A stretch of DNA of 14,473 nucleotides. It comes from Candidatus Dadabacteria bacterium RIFCSPHIGHO2_12_FULL_53_21 (GTDB taxonomy: Bacteria > Desulfobacterota_D > UBA1144 > Nemesobacterales > UBA2774). The notes below the pieces were generated by a model. That model was not told the origin of the DNA and made no database searches. It was given only the letters and a program-made list of their open reading frames with translations. The stretch lies in assembly GCA_001775255.1 (NCBI GenBank), contig MFCJ01000132.1:2015-16487 (forward strand), read 5' to 3'. The translations under genes were made by a program, and so were the position numbers. The first letter of the stretch is position 1; each line of letters opens with the position of its first letter. Of the stretch, positions 1-6,138 are shown in pieces.

Positions 1-536
1 CATTGTTCGCGTCCTTTCGGTCCAAGCCGGGCATCTTTATCGCAACTATAGATACAAATACCGGAGCCCTGAATTTCCTGGGTTTTACGGGTCTTTTCGG
101 TGCTGGTAACGGGATCGGGTTCGATCAGTTTAATGAGCTGTTTCTTGCGCAAACCGACATGATACCATCCCTTTATTTATTGAATCAGTCATCAGGGCTT
201 GCCAACTTGGTTACTGACCTCACAGTCCCTCCGGTTATCGAAAATGTCCCGGTCTTCAATTCACTGGATTTAAATCCGGATACCCATGTCATGTTCGCCT
301 CGCTGGATGACGTGAGCTTTTCTTATGATAACTACCTCGTTACGATAAACACTGAGACGGGTCAGGTTACGAATATAGGCGAAACCGCGGAGGGCTTAGA
401 GGCGATAGCGTTTCTCAATCCGAGATTGTCCAACATCCCGACAATGTCCGAGTACGGCATGGCCGCCGTCGGTCTTGCATTATTATCAATCTCAATCTTC
501 GCTTTATACCGCCGCAAGAGGGTTGCAGCGGATTAA
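1..536 (+). CDS. Surface/secreted protein with IPTL-CTERM-like sorting tail (5' partial)
   Basis: This is the C-terminal part of a larger protein; the frame is open to the left edge, so the TTG at base 3 is probably an internal Leu codon. The visible 177 residues contain repeated beta-rich units such as ATIDTNTGALNFLG and VTINTETGQVTNIG. These resemble propeller-like or DUF4394-like repeats, which is inference. The end is diagnostic: IPTMSEYG, then a hydrophobic helix of about 17 residues, then RRKR. That is the three-part plan of IPTL-CTERM sorting signals (usual motif IPTLSEWG), which are processed by an exosortase-type protease in Gram-negative bacteria. The protein is therefore probably exported and then released or anchored at the surface. 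Met replaces Leu and Tyr replaces Trp in the motif. The sorting-tail call is firm; the function of the body is unknown. Confidence 0.8.
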   Translation, partial: LFASFRSKPGIFIATIDTNTGALNFLGFTGLFGAGNGIGFDQFNELFLAQTDMIPSLYLLNQSSGLANLVTDLTVPPVIENVPVFNSLDLNPDTHVMFASLDDVSFSYDNYLVTINTETGQVTNIGETAEGLEAIAFLNPRLSNIPTMSEYGMAAVGLALLSISIFALYRRKRVAAD

Positions 537-555
537 GAAACGGACATGGAAACGA

Positions 556-587
556 CATGCCCGCTCCAACTTTCGAGGGCGGGTGTG
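556..587 (+). terminator. Terminator-like stem-loop after the IPTL-CTERM gene
   Basis: Bases 556-566 pair with 577-587 around a loop of about 10 bases, with CCCGC/GCGGG at the core. Several pairs are G-U in the + strand transcript and would be A-C mismatches in the minus transcript, so the fold is oriented for the + strand gene that ends 20 bases earlier. No clear U-tract follows, so it may be a weak intrinsic terminator or a 3' stabilising hairpin. Confidence 0.4.
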
Positions 588-618
588 TCGGTGTTTGACC
601 CCTTATTCGGGGCCTGCT

Positions 619-1662
619 TCAATCGGGGTTGTCTCCGCTCTTCCCGAGTATTTCGCTTAAAATCGGAACAAGCCCGGCATGGATTCTCTCGGCGAGTAAT
701 TTGTGTCCGGGGTCCGAGAAGTGCCACTGGTCGTTGAAGGTGGTTGCGGTCTCATCGCCAAAACTGTCGGCGGCGTCGATATAATAAATCTCTCCCGCTT
801 TCGCCATTTCCTCGAGAACCTTTCCAATGTGTTTATAAAGGGGGGTGATGACCTTCTCGTAATCCTTATTACTAAGTTCCATTATCCTCTTTTCGAGGTC
901 AGTCTTAAATTTTTTCCCGCCGGGGAACGGCTGTCTGACGACGACTGTCGGTATCCCGTTACGCTCCGCAATCCGAGACGCCGTTTTCATGTTCAGAATG
1001 TAATCGGAGGCATCCGTTTGTCTCAGCTGCCCTTTGACGGTCAAGTCGTTTAGACCGTTTATGAATACGACCACGTCCGGCTTGGCATCGAGTCCCTTAC
1101 GTACAAAGGAGCTTAAGTCGGTATTGCTGGTCGAACCGTAAGCGGCGAGCACCGATATCTTCGTGTCGGGGTATTCATTTTTCAGCATGCCGTACAATAT
1201 TGCGAAATATGTATTCGCTATATTGGAGGCGCCTGCACCCCATGCTACGCTTCCGCCGACGATTAATATGTGAGGGTAGGGGTTCTCGCTCCTGCCCGCG
1301 GTCTGTAGACCGTCGTCGTTCAATTCTATAATCCCCGGCAGGAACTTCCTGAAATTGCAATCCGATACGGCGCAGTTAAGTGGGGTTACTCCCTCGCCCC
1401 GTAGTCCCTCCCTCGGCCCTCCCGGGGGCGCATTCAGGCCCCTTTCTGTAAAGCTCGATTCCCAGGCGGTTTCCCTGAGCTCGTATCCTGCCGGGTTCCC
1501 GCCCGGCCTCAGTTTGTCTACGTGTTCTAGAATGGAGTACTTGTCCCGGTCGGGTGTGAATCTGCTTGCGAGCTCGATTGCGCCTATGGTTATTATTACC
1601 GTGATCAGTGCGAGGAATAATTTGGATAAAAGAGGCCGGCTGGGTTTCTTGTTGTTGTCCAT
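619..1662 (-). CDS. Membrane-anchored SGNH/GDSL-type hydrolase
   Basis: A 347-residue protein with a basic N-terminus and one hydrophobic segment (about residues 11-31), read as a membrane anchor or uncleaved signal, so the catalytic part should face the periplasm. SGNH-family blocks are visible in order. VGGSVAWGAG at 135-144 carries the putative nucleophile Ser138, with GGS in place of the usual GDS. NGLND at 202-206 is the block III G-x-N-D. DQWHFSD at 311-317 supplies the Asp-x-x-His pair (D311, H314). Known family members are esterases, lipases or carbohydrate/peptidoglycan O-acetyl transferases or esterases; the substrate here cannot be read from sequence. It lies 21 bases downstream of the MaoC-like gene on the same strand and may be co-transcribed. 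The ATG at 1662 has only a weak ribosome site, but it gives a sensible KKPSR-plus-helix N-terminus. Confidence 0.82.
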   Translation of the reverse strand: MDNNKKPSRPLLSKLFLALITVIITIGAIELASRFTPDRDKYSILEHVDKLRPGGNPAGYELRETAWESSFTERGLNAPPGGPREGLRGEGVTPLNCAVSDCNFRKFLPGIIELNDDGLQTAGRSENPYPHILIVGGSVAWGAGASNIANTYFAILYGMLKNEYPDTKISVLAAYGSTSNTDLSSFVRKGLDAKPDVVVFINGLNDLTVKGQLRQTDASDYILNMKTASRIAERNGIPTVVVRQPFPGGKKFKTDLEKRIMELSNKDYEKVITPLYKHIGKVLEEMAKAGEIYYIDAADSFGDETATTFNDQWHFSDPGHKLLAERIHAGLVPILSEILGKSGDNPD

Positions 1663-1683
1663 TCTTATCAGAGGAAAACACGC

Positions 1684-2130
1684 TTAAAAGATGGTCTCGT
1701 TCCCGACTAGAATTTTCGCTTCCAGCGTCGCGAGGATTTTTTCTTCCATATTCCTGACCTCACCCGAAAGGGCGACCAGCCCGCCGTTCAGTTTCGGCTT
1801 CTCGTCGAGCTCCATTACCGTCCACTCCATCGTTATGGTGTCGTTTATGAAGACGGGGGCCGTGAATTTTATCGAAGCCTCTACCGTCGATATGTCCGTA
1901 TCGTGGAACACCTTGCTGTAAACTCCCACAATCAGGCTGAATGTGAGCGCGCCGTGCACTATCCTTTTACCGAACCTCGAGCCCTTCATGTCGGGCTCGT
2001 TCGTGTGGAGGGCGTTGTAATCGTTGAAAAGACCCGCCGCTTTTACGACATGGGCTTCGGTAACGGTGATTCTTTCCGAGAGCTTGTCTCCGACCTTGAG
2101 TTCCTTAAAAGCTCTGCCTATCCTGGGCAT
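1684..2130 (-). CDS. MaoC-like hotdog-fold dehydratase/hydratase
   Basis: A 148-residue single-hotdog protein of the MaoC/(R)-specific enoyl-CoA hydratase family. The hydratase signature is seen as GLFNDYNALHTNE at 33-45, giving the catalytic Asp37 and His42, and the following IVHGALTFSLIVGVYS (57-72) is the conserved helix after the active site. Family members add water to 2-enoyl-CoA or dehydrate 3-hydroxyacyl thioesters in fatty-acid or polyhydroxyalkanoate metabolism. The length is typical of one-domain members, which act as dimers. The ATG at 2130 is supported by AGGAGG about 6 bases upstream. The gene follows recR after an 86-base AT-rich gap, so it may have its own promoter. The acyl substrate is unknown. 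Its link to the downstream SGNH hydrolase is positional only. Confidence 0.85.
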   Translation of the reverse strand: MPRIGRAFKELKVGDKLSERITVTEAHVVKAAGLFNDYNALHTNEPDMKGSRFGKRIVHGALTFSLIVGVYSKVFHDTDISTVEASIKFTAPVFINDTITMEWTVMELDEKPKLNGGLVALSGEVRNMEEKILATLEAKILVGNETIF

Positions 2131-2153
2131 TACGTCCTCCTGAAAACGTATCG

Positions 2154-2212
2154 TCTAAATATAGAACATATCCTATATATTATTAATTGATAGAATATCG
2201 ATAATATTTAGA
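2154..2212 (-). repeat. AT-rich inverted repeat between recR and the MaoC-like gene
   Basis: TCTAAATAT at 2154-2162 is exactly repeated in inverted form (ATATTTAGA) at 2204-2212. Inside it ATATTAT at 2177-2183 faces ATAATAT at 2201-2207. The whole gap 2131-2216 is strikingly AT-rich compared with its neighbours. It could hold the promoter or an operator for the MaoC-like gene, or end the recR transcript, but I see no clean -35/-10 pair. Short AT-rich inverted repeats also arise by chance. Confidence 0.35.
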
Positions 2213-2216
2213 TTAA

Positions 2217-2822
2217 CTAGATATATCTTCTATCCCTAATTGCTTTGCTTAATGTAATCTCGTCAATATATTCGATATCCCCTCCCATCGGGATGCCGTG
2301 CGCTATCCTGCTTACTCCTATGCCCATCGGCTTTACGAGCTTGGAGAGATAGAGCGCCGTGGCTTCCCCCTCGACGCTGGGGTTGGTCGCGATTATAATC
2401 TCTTTCGTACGGCCGCTCTCCAGTCTCCGTATGAGCTCCTTTATCCTGAGGTCCTCGGGCCCGACCCCCTCAATCGGAGATATAACCCCGTGCAGTATAT
2501 GGTACACCCCCCTGAACTCCCGGCTCCTTTCTATTGCGAGCTGGTCGAGGGGGTCCTCCACTACGCAGATAATTGTATGGTCTCTGTCTTCGTCCCTGCA
2601 CAATTCGCATGGCGATTCAGTCGCGAAATTAAAGCACGTCTCGCATAAAACGACCTTCGTCTTGGCGTCTGTGATGGCTTTCGACAGGTTTTCCACGCTT
2701 TCCCGGCTCGATCTGAAAATATGAAACGCGAGCCTGGTCGCGTTCTTTTCGCCTATTCCCGGGAGTTTGGAGAGTTCGTTTATGAGCCTGGCTATAGATT
2801 CCGGTATGCCTTTCTGGAGCAT
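2217..2822 (-). CDS. recR: Recombination mediator protein RecR
   Basis: A 201-residue full-length RecR, which with RecF and RecO helps load RecA on SSB-coated gapped DNA. Seen in order: an N-terminal helix-hairpin-helix (residues 10-35, LSKLPGIGEKNATRLAFHI); a zinc finger with Cys60, Cys63, Cys72 and Cys75; and a Toprim domain from about residue 82, with VVED at 87-90 and TNPSVEGEATALYL at 146-159. The C-terminal part contains GIPMGGDIEYIDEITL (176-191), typical of RecR. The usual family length is about 200 residues. The start at 2822 lies only 3 bases after the ybaB stop, indicating translation from one transcript with dnaX and ybaB. No strong ribosome site is seen, so translational coupling is plausible. 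Confidence 0.97.
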   Translation of the reverse strand: MLQKGIPESIARLINELSKLPGIGEKNATRLAFHIFRSSRESVENLSKAITDAKTKVVLCETCFNFATESPCELCRDEDRDHTIICVVEDPLDQLAIERSREFRGVYHILHGVISPIEGVGPEDLRIKELIRRLESGRTKEIIIATNPSVEGEATALYLSKLVKPMGIGVSRIAHGIPMGGDIEYIDEITLSKAIRDRRYI

Positions 2823-2825
2823 AAG

Positions 2826-3152
2826 TTAAATGAGTCCGGGGGGTAATCCCAGACCCCCCGCCAGTTTTGCAACCTCGTCCTTCATCAAATCCTGTCCTCG
2901 GCCGAGGGCTTCGTTTACCGCGGCGGTTATAAGGTCCTGGAGCATCTCTATATCGTCGTCCTTGACGATTTCGGGCTCGATTTTGATGGAAACGATCTCT
3001 CCTTTCGCCTTCGCGACGACGGTCACCATCCCGCCGCCCGCCGTGGCTTCGACGGTCTTTTCGCCCGCCTCCGCCTGGAGCTTCTCCATCTGTTCTTTCA
3101 TTTTGTTTGCCTGTTTGAGAAGGTTCTTGATGTTTCCGCCCCCGAATTTCAT
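2826..3152 (-). CDS. ybaB: YbaB/EbfC family nucleoid-associated protein
   Basis: A 108-residue member of the YbaB/EbfC family, small dimeric DNA-binding proteins that coat or bridge the nucleoid. Seen: an N-terminal amphipathic helix rich in Lys, Met and Glu (LLKQANKMKEQMEKLQAE), then a beta region TVVAKAKGEIVSIKIEPEIV, then a helix ending EVAKLAGGLGLPPGLI, which is close to the family consensus C-terminus. The start is supported by AAGGAGT about 8 bases upstream, located in the last codons of dnaX. The gene sits between dnaX (4-base gap) and recR (3-base gap), the conserved bacterial order, which strengthens the call. Confidence 0.95.
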   Translation of the reverse strand: MKFGGGNIKNLLKQANKMKEQMEKLQAEAGEKTVEATAGGGMVTVVAKAKGEIVSIKIEPEIVKDDDIEMLQDLITAAVNEALGRGQDLMKDEVAKLAGGLGLPPGLI

Positions 3153-3156
3153 CTTG

Positions 3157-4812
3157 TTACTCCTTTTGTTTGGGTTTTACGCTCACGACTCTTCCCCCGA
3201 AAATTTCTATCGCTTCCTTAAGCGCGGGGTCGTTCTGGATTTTCTTTTTATTTTCACTTTTATCGTTTTTACCGCCCCCGGTTTCGCCCGGCGGCGCCTG
3301 GTTGTCCTCCGCGATTTCTATGCTCATGTCCCGGGAATAGCACTCTTTCAAATAGTCCCTGAGCTCCGCGTGGGTTTCACTTTTCCTGAAATGTGAGGTG
3401 TGGAGGGGGTTGCTGAATGTGACCCTGAACGAGTCTCCCTCGACCGAGATATCCTTTGCCTGCTCAAGCCTGGTGCCCATGATGGCGTTCCTCGATTTAA
3501 TGAACTTGAGCACCGAGCCGAGGTCCCCCGGTTCGGGCTTCGGTTTATTCACGGGCGCCTGACCCCCGCTCGCAGGGGGTGTTGTAACCGGCTTATCCCC
3601 CGCCGCGGTCTGTCTTTTCTGATACTCCCCGCGGGGCTCGTCAAGACGCGCTCTCGGTTCTTCTCCAGTTTTTATAGACCCGGAAAGGGATTCGAGCCTC
3701 TTTATTATGCTTTCTATCGGAACCGTCCTTTCGAGTGTAGACAGCTTTATAAGGATGAATTCGAGCGCCATCTGCGGATAAAACGACCTGTGTATGCTTT
3801 CTGCCCCTTCGAGCATGAGGTTGAAAAGGGATTCCAGCGTCTCTACGCTCTCGCCCGACGTTATTCCCTCGATCTCGTCCTTATCTTCGTCGGAGAGCTC
3901 CGTGACTGTTTCCTTTCCGCATGTCTTCAGGAGAAGGGCGTATCTCAACGTCCTCAGCAGGTCCTCGGCGAAGCGCTTTGGATTTATTCCCTTTTCGGTT
4001 GCCCTGTTCAGTGTTTCGATGCAGTTCTTAGGGTTCTTATCGAGTATGCCCGCAACTGCGGATCTGAGGAGCGTCCTGTCGAGTACGCCGAGGATCCTTA
4101 TCGCGTCGTCATGAGCGATCTCGCTCCCGAACGTCGCGAGGAGCTGGTCCATGAGACTGAGCGCGTCCCTCATGCTGCCGTCCGCCTCCTGGGCTACTGT
4201 ATACAGGGTTTCCTCAGCCACCCTTATCTTCTCCTTCCCGGTTATCGAAGCGAGGCTTTCCTTTATCTTCTCGACGGGCACCTTCTTGAATTCATACCTC
4301 TGACACCTGGAAAGTATCGTCACCGGGATCTTGTGCGCCTCCGTCGTCGCCAGTATGAATAGAACGTGGGGAGGGGGCTCTTCGAGGGTTTTGAGCAGGG
4401 CATTGAAAGCGGACTGGGAGAGCATGTGCGCTTCGTCTATTATGTAGATCTTATATTTCCCGGACGCCGGCAGGTATTTAACGTTCTCTATGATCTCTCT
4501 TATGTCGTTTACGCCTGTATGAGACGCGGCATCTATTTCGATGACGTCGAGTGATTTGCCCTCGGCTATTTCCTTACAGAATACGCATTCGGAGCAGGGC
4601 TCCGGAGTGGGTCCGCTCCGGCAGTTAAGCGCCTTGGCCAGTATCCTGGCGGTCGAGGTCTTACCTACTCCTCTAGGTCCTGAAAATATAAAGGCGTGGG
4701 CTATCTTCCCCGTGGAGACCGCGTTCTTCAGGCTCAGGGTCACGAATTCCTGGCTTACGATATCCTCGAAAGTCTGAGGTCTCCATTTTCTCGCGAGTAC
4801 AAGGTAGGACAT
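3157..4812 (-). CDS. dnaX: DNA polymerase III subunit gamma/tau
   Basis: A 551-residue clamp-loader ATPase. Seen: SYLVLARKWRPQTFEDIVSQ at the N-terminus; Walker A GPRGVGKT at 45-52; a four-Cys zinc module (C64, C73, C76, C79); Walker B DEAH at 126-129; LLKTLEEPPPHVLFILATT (139-157); and SRC at 168-170, the arginine-finger/sensor region. A lid domain follows to about residue 240, then a collar domain to about 365. A Pro/Lys-rich linker (about 390-435) leads to a C-terminal segment ending FGGRVVSVKPKQ. It is read in one frame as a tau-like protein; I see no convincing slippery heptamer for a short gamma form. The ATG at 4812 is preceded by AAGGTGA. The gene is directly downstream of the SRP RNA and upstream of ybaB and recR. 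Confidence 0.97.
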   Translation of the reverse strand: MSYLVLARKWRPQTFEDIVSQEFVTLSLKNAVSTGKIAHAFIFSGPRGVGKTSTARILAKALNCRSGPTPEPCSECVFCKEIAEGKSLDVIEIDAASHTGVNDIREIIENVKYLPASGKYKIYIIDEAHMLSQSAFNALLKTLEEPPPHVLFILATTEAHKIPVTILSRCQRYEFKKVPVEKIKESLASITGKEKIRVAEETLYTVAQEADGSMRDALSLMDQLLATFGSEIAHDDAIRILGVLDRTLLRSAVAGILDKNPKNCIETLNRATEKGINPKRFAEDLLRTLRYALLLKTCGKETVTELSDEDKDEIEGITSGESVETLESLFNLMLEGAESIHRSFYPQMALEFILIKLSTLERTVPIESIIKRLESLSGSIKTGEEPRARLDEPRGEYQKRQTAAGDKPVTTPPASGGQAPVNKPKPEPGDLGSVLKFIKSRNAIMGTRLEQAKDISVEGDSFRVTFSNPLHTSHFRKSETHAELRDYLKECYSRDMSIEIAEDNQAPPGETGGGKNDKSENKKKIQNDPALKEAIEIFGGRVVSVKPKQKE

Positions 4813-4826
4813 ACGTCACCTTAGAA

Positions 4827-4932
4827 CCAGCTAGTCAGGGTTTCCGCAACGCTCAGGAGGGTTTGTTACCGTTGCTCCCTTCCGGGCCTGGCGGGGTTCA
4901 CAATCTCCTGCCGTACGGGCCTGACTAACTGG
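4827..4932 (-). ncRNA. ffs: Bacterial signal recognition particle RNA (4.5S type)
   Basis: On the minus strand this region holds the highly conserved SRP RNA apical hairpin CCAGGCCCGGAAGGGAGCA: a GGAA tetraloop (complement of 4880-4883) closed by C-G pairs, next to the asymmetric loop bound by Ffh. The ends 4827-4839 and 4920-4932 form a 13-bp terminal stem with a single G-U wobble, which sets the boundaries to about 106 nt. That is near the 114 nt of the E. coli RNA and has no Alu domain. The RNA pairs with Ffh for co-translational membrane targeting. It lies 14 bases upstream of the dnaX start, an arrangement known from other bacteria such as Bacillus. Confidence 0.93.
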
Positions 4933-4975
4933 TAAATTTATCGAAACTAATATTGCGTGAAGAGCTTTAGCCTAT

Positions 4976-4981
4976 ATTATA
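4976..4981 (-). promoter_or_regulatory. Possible -10 box for ffs-dnaX
   Basis: The minus strand reads TATAAT at this place, a perfect -10 consensus, 44 bases upstream of the SRP RNA 5' end. No convincing TTGACA-like -35 lies 16-18 bases further up, so the call rests on the -10 alone in an AT-rich stretch. It implies a 5' leader of roughly 35 nt removed during SRP RNA maturation. Confidence 0.3.
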
Positions 4982-5015
4982 AAATACCCGAAAGTTAATA
5001 GCTATTGAATGAAAT

Positions 5016-5045
5016 AATCACCGCGCTGCGCGCGGTCACGTGATT
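5016..5045 (-). terminator. Possible terminator downstream of tRNA-Ser
   Basis: On the minus strand CCGCGC-GCA-GCGCGG forms a tight 6-bp GC hairpin (5021-5035), and the flanking AATCA/TGATT can also pair with a 5-base bulge. The transcript then continues TGATTATTTCATT, which is only moderately U-rich. It lies 24-50 bases past the tRNA 3' end, where tRNA transcription would be expected to stop before the ffs promoter. Confidence 0.4.
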
Positions 5046-5068
5046 CCCCATTATACTCAGGCGTATAC

Positions 5069-5160
5069 TGGCGGAGAGGGTGGGATTTGAACCCACGAGG
5101 GAGCGTTAACCCCCTACACACTTTCCAGGCGTGCACCTTCGGCCGCTCGGTCACCTCTCC
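5069..5160 (-). tRNA. tRNA-Ser (anticodon GGA)
   Basis: On the minus strand the 92-nt sequence begins GGAGAGG (complement of 5154-5160) and ends CCTCTCC-G-CCA, giving a perfect 7-bp acceptor stem, discriminator G and an encoded CCA. The anticodon arm GCACGCCTGGAAAGTGTG matches that of E. coli tRNA-Ser(GGA); the anticodon GGA reads UCC and UCU codons. The T arm contains GGGTTCAAATCCC. A long variable arm (GGGGGTTAACGCTCCC) is the class II hallmark expected of a serine tRNA. No integrase gene or duplicated tRNA end is visible nearby. Confidence 0.96.
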
Positions 5161-5184
5161 GGTTGTATAACGGAATTCAGCAAG

Positions 5185-5212
5185 ATTTTAACATCTCGGA
5201 AAAATTCTTCAA
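5185..5212 (-). promoter_or_regulatory. Candidate sigma-70-type promoter for tRNA-Ser
   Basis: The minus strand carries TTGAAG (complement of 5207-5212), a 16-base spacer and TAAAAT (complement of 5185-5190), matching 4/6 and 5/6 consensus positions. Transcription would start about 15-20 bases before the tRNA, a sensible leader length. Confidence 0.45.
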
Positions 5213-5249
5213 AAGACAGGAGTATCGGGGTTTATCGGCGGGATGCTCT

Positions 5250-5271
5250 CCGCAGGTTACCCCTCCTGCGG
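5250..5271 (-). terminator. Stem-loop just after the small lipoprotein gene
   Basis: CCGCAGG (5250-5256) and CCTGCGG (5265-5271) form a perfect 7-bp stem around an 8-base loop, only 4 bases past the TAG stop at 5276-5278. The minus transcript has no U-tract after it, so it may protect the 3' end rather than act alone as an intrinsic terminator. Confidence 0.4.
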
Positions 5272-5275
5272 CCAG

Positions 5276-5479
5276 CTATTGATTGTCCTGTTCTTCCGGA
5301 TACTGCAGGCCCTCGGAATATGACTCGTCCGCTGCTTCAGGCTCAGTCGGCGCGTCCAGGGCCTGACCGGGGTCATCGATCGTACCGGGCTCAACCCCTG
5401 CGCAAGCGGTGAGAATAGGCAGTGCAATTAGGGCCGCGAGCCCGAAAAGTCTTATCGTATCCGATAGTATCTTTTTCAT
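5276..5479 (-). CDS. Small putative lipoprotein, function unknown
   Basis: A 67-residue protein I cannot assign to a family. MKKILSDTIRLFGLAALIALPILTAC is a classic lipoprotein signal: two Lys, a hydrophobic core, and lipobox LTAC with Cys26 as the modified residue. The mature part is only about 42 residues, acidic and Pro/Glu/Asp-rich (EPEAADESYSEG), with no Lys or Arg, and is probably disordered. It resembles the tiny lipoproteins often found beside exported redox proteins, but this is only a likeness. AGGGAG lies about 14 bases upstream of the ATG, with a nearer AAGAAG. It follows the cytochrome gene on the same strand after 131 bases that hold a hairpin. A real gene is likely because of the coherent signal peptide; the role is unknown. 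Confidence 0.65.
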   Translation of the reverse strand: MKKILSDTIRLFGLAALIALPILTACAGVEPGTIDDPGQALDAPTEPEAADESYSEGLQYPEEQDNQ

Positions 5480-5569
5480 ATTCTTCTTCTTATCTCCCTG
5501 ATTATTGATATCCTGTAAGGGTAAATATATACCAAATTAGTAAGAAGCGAGAGGTCCGGCGGTTCATTC

Positions 5570-5603
5570 ATAACGGGCTCGAGACCGGGCTCAGGCCCGT
5601 TAT
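5570..5603 (-). terminator. Stem-loop between the cytochrome c and small lipoprotein genes
   Basis: ATAACGGGC (5570-5578) and GCCCGTTAT (5595-5603) form a perfect 9-bp stem, extended past a 2x2 internal loop by GAG/CTC (5581-5583, 5590-5592) around ACCGGG. It begins 7 bases after the cytochrome stop codon on the minus strand. Neither orientation shows a proper U-run on the minus strand side, so termination or partial attenuation is inferred from position. Confidence 0.45.
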
Positions 5604-5610
5604 ATTCTGT

Positions 5611-5997
5611 TTATTTAGCCTTATACTGGCACTTGCAGATATCCTGCCTTACGTAGGCAATCACGTTCCAAATGTCCTGCTCGGAAAGTGTGCCTCCCCA
5701 TGCGGCCATCATGGGCGAAAGCCCGACTGATGCCCCGCCTTCGCTGATGACTTTATAAAGGTGTTCGTCTGTCTTGGTCGATACGTAAGCCGCATCGCTC
5801 AGGTTCCTCGGTTTGGGGTCGAGGGCCGCAGACGCGACACCGTCCCCCTTACCCTCCGCCCCATGGCATGCGGCGCAGGTATTCTGGAATGTTTCCTTTC
5901 CCTTAGCCGCGTCCCCTTTTTCGGCTGCCGATACGGACGACAGCGAGAACACAACACAAGTCACCAAAAAAAGCATCGTGTAGATAAATCTTCTCAT
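5611..5997 (-). CDS. Periplasmic class I cytochrome c
   Basis: A 128-residue exported monohaem cytochrome. Residues 1-24 form a Sec signal peptide with a likely cut after VSA. The haem-binding motif is CAACH at 41-45, followed by GAEGKGDGVASAALDPKPRNL, typical of small cbb3-type/c6-like soluble cytochromes. The probable distal haem ligand is Met96 or Met97 in GLSPMMAAWGGTL, and the C-terminal helix LSEQDIWNVIAYVR (104-117) is the family's closing helix. It should carry electrons in the periplasm, but the redox partner cannot be named. Unusually, the tail continues ICKCQYKAK with two further Cys (121, 123). The ATG is supported by GGGAGG about 7 bases upstream. It diverges from the enoyl-CoA hydratase-family gene. 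Confidence 0.93.
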   Translation of the reverse strand: MRRFIYTMLFLVTCVVFSLSSVSAAEKGDAAKGKETFQNTCAACHGAEGKGDGVASAALDPKPRNLSDAAYVSTKTDEHLYKVISEGGASVGLSPMMAAWGGTLSEQDIWNVIAYVRQDICKCQYKAK

Positions 5998-6078
5998 TTC
6001 AGAACCTCCCGAATTCTGCAGACGAGATTAGAGACAATTTATTTTAACTGTAAAATACGGTTTGTATAGATGGGAGTA

Positions 6079-6107
6079 TTGCCTGAGTTATTGCAGAATG
6101 GGATAAT
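6079..6107 (+). promoter_or_regulatory. Candidate sigma-70-type promoter for the crotonase-family gene
   Basis: TTGCCT (6079-6084), a 17-base spacer and GATAAT (6102-6107) match the consensus at 4/6 and 5/6 positions. Transcription would begin near 6114, about 25 bases before the ATG at 6139. This position also argues against translation starting at the upstream in-frame ATG at 6070. Confidence 0.5.
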
Positions 6108-6138
6108 GATAATCGATACTCGAATCAAGGAGGGGTCG

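Noticed and set aside
3237..3275. A-rich stretch near the 3' end of dnaX as a programmed frameshift site
   Set aside because: In-frame codons read AAT AAA AAG AAA, so the heptamer starts with T instead of A, and the site is only about 30 codons before the stop, far from where gamma is made in E. coli.
3400..4362. Long + strand open frame (320 codons) opposite dnaX
   Set aside because: It lies entirely antisense to well-supported dnaX, lacks any domain pattern and is rich in Arg and Leu as expected from the complement of a GC-biased gene.
5069..5160. tRNA-Ser as an integration site for a mobile element
   Set aside because: No integrase, phage gene or repeated tRNA 3' end is visible within the window.
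6070..6138. Longer N-terminus of the crotonase-family protein from the ATG at 6070
   Set aside because: It would precede or overlap the best promoter candidate, adds residues outside the family pattern, and the ATG at 6139 has a near-perfect AAGGAGG.
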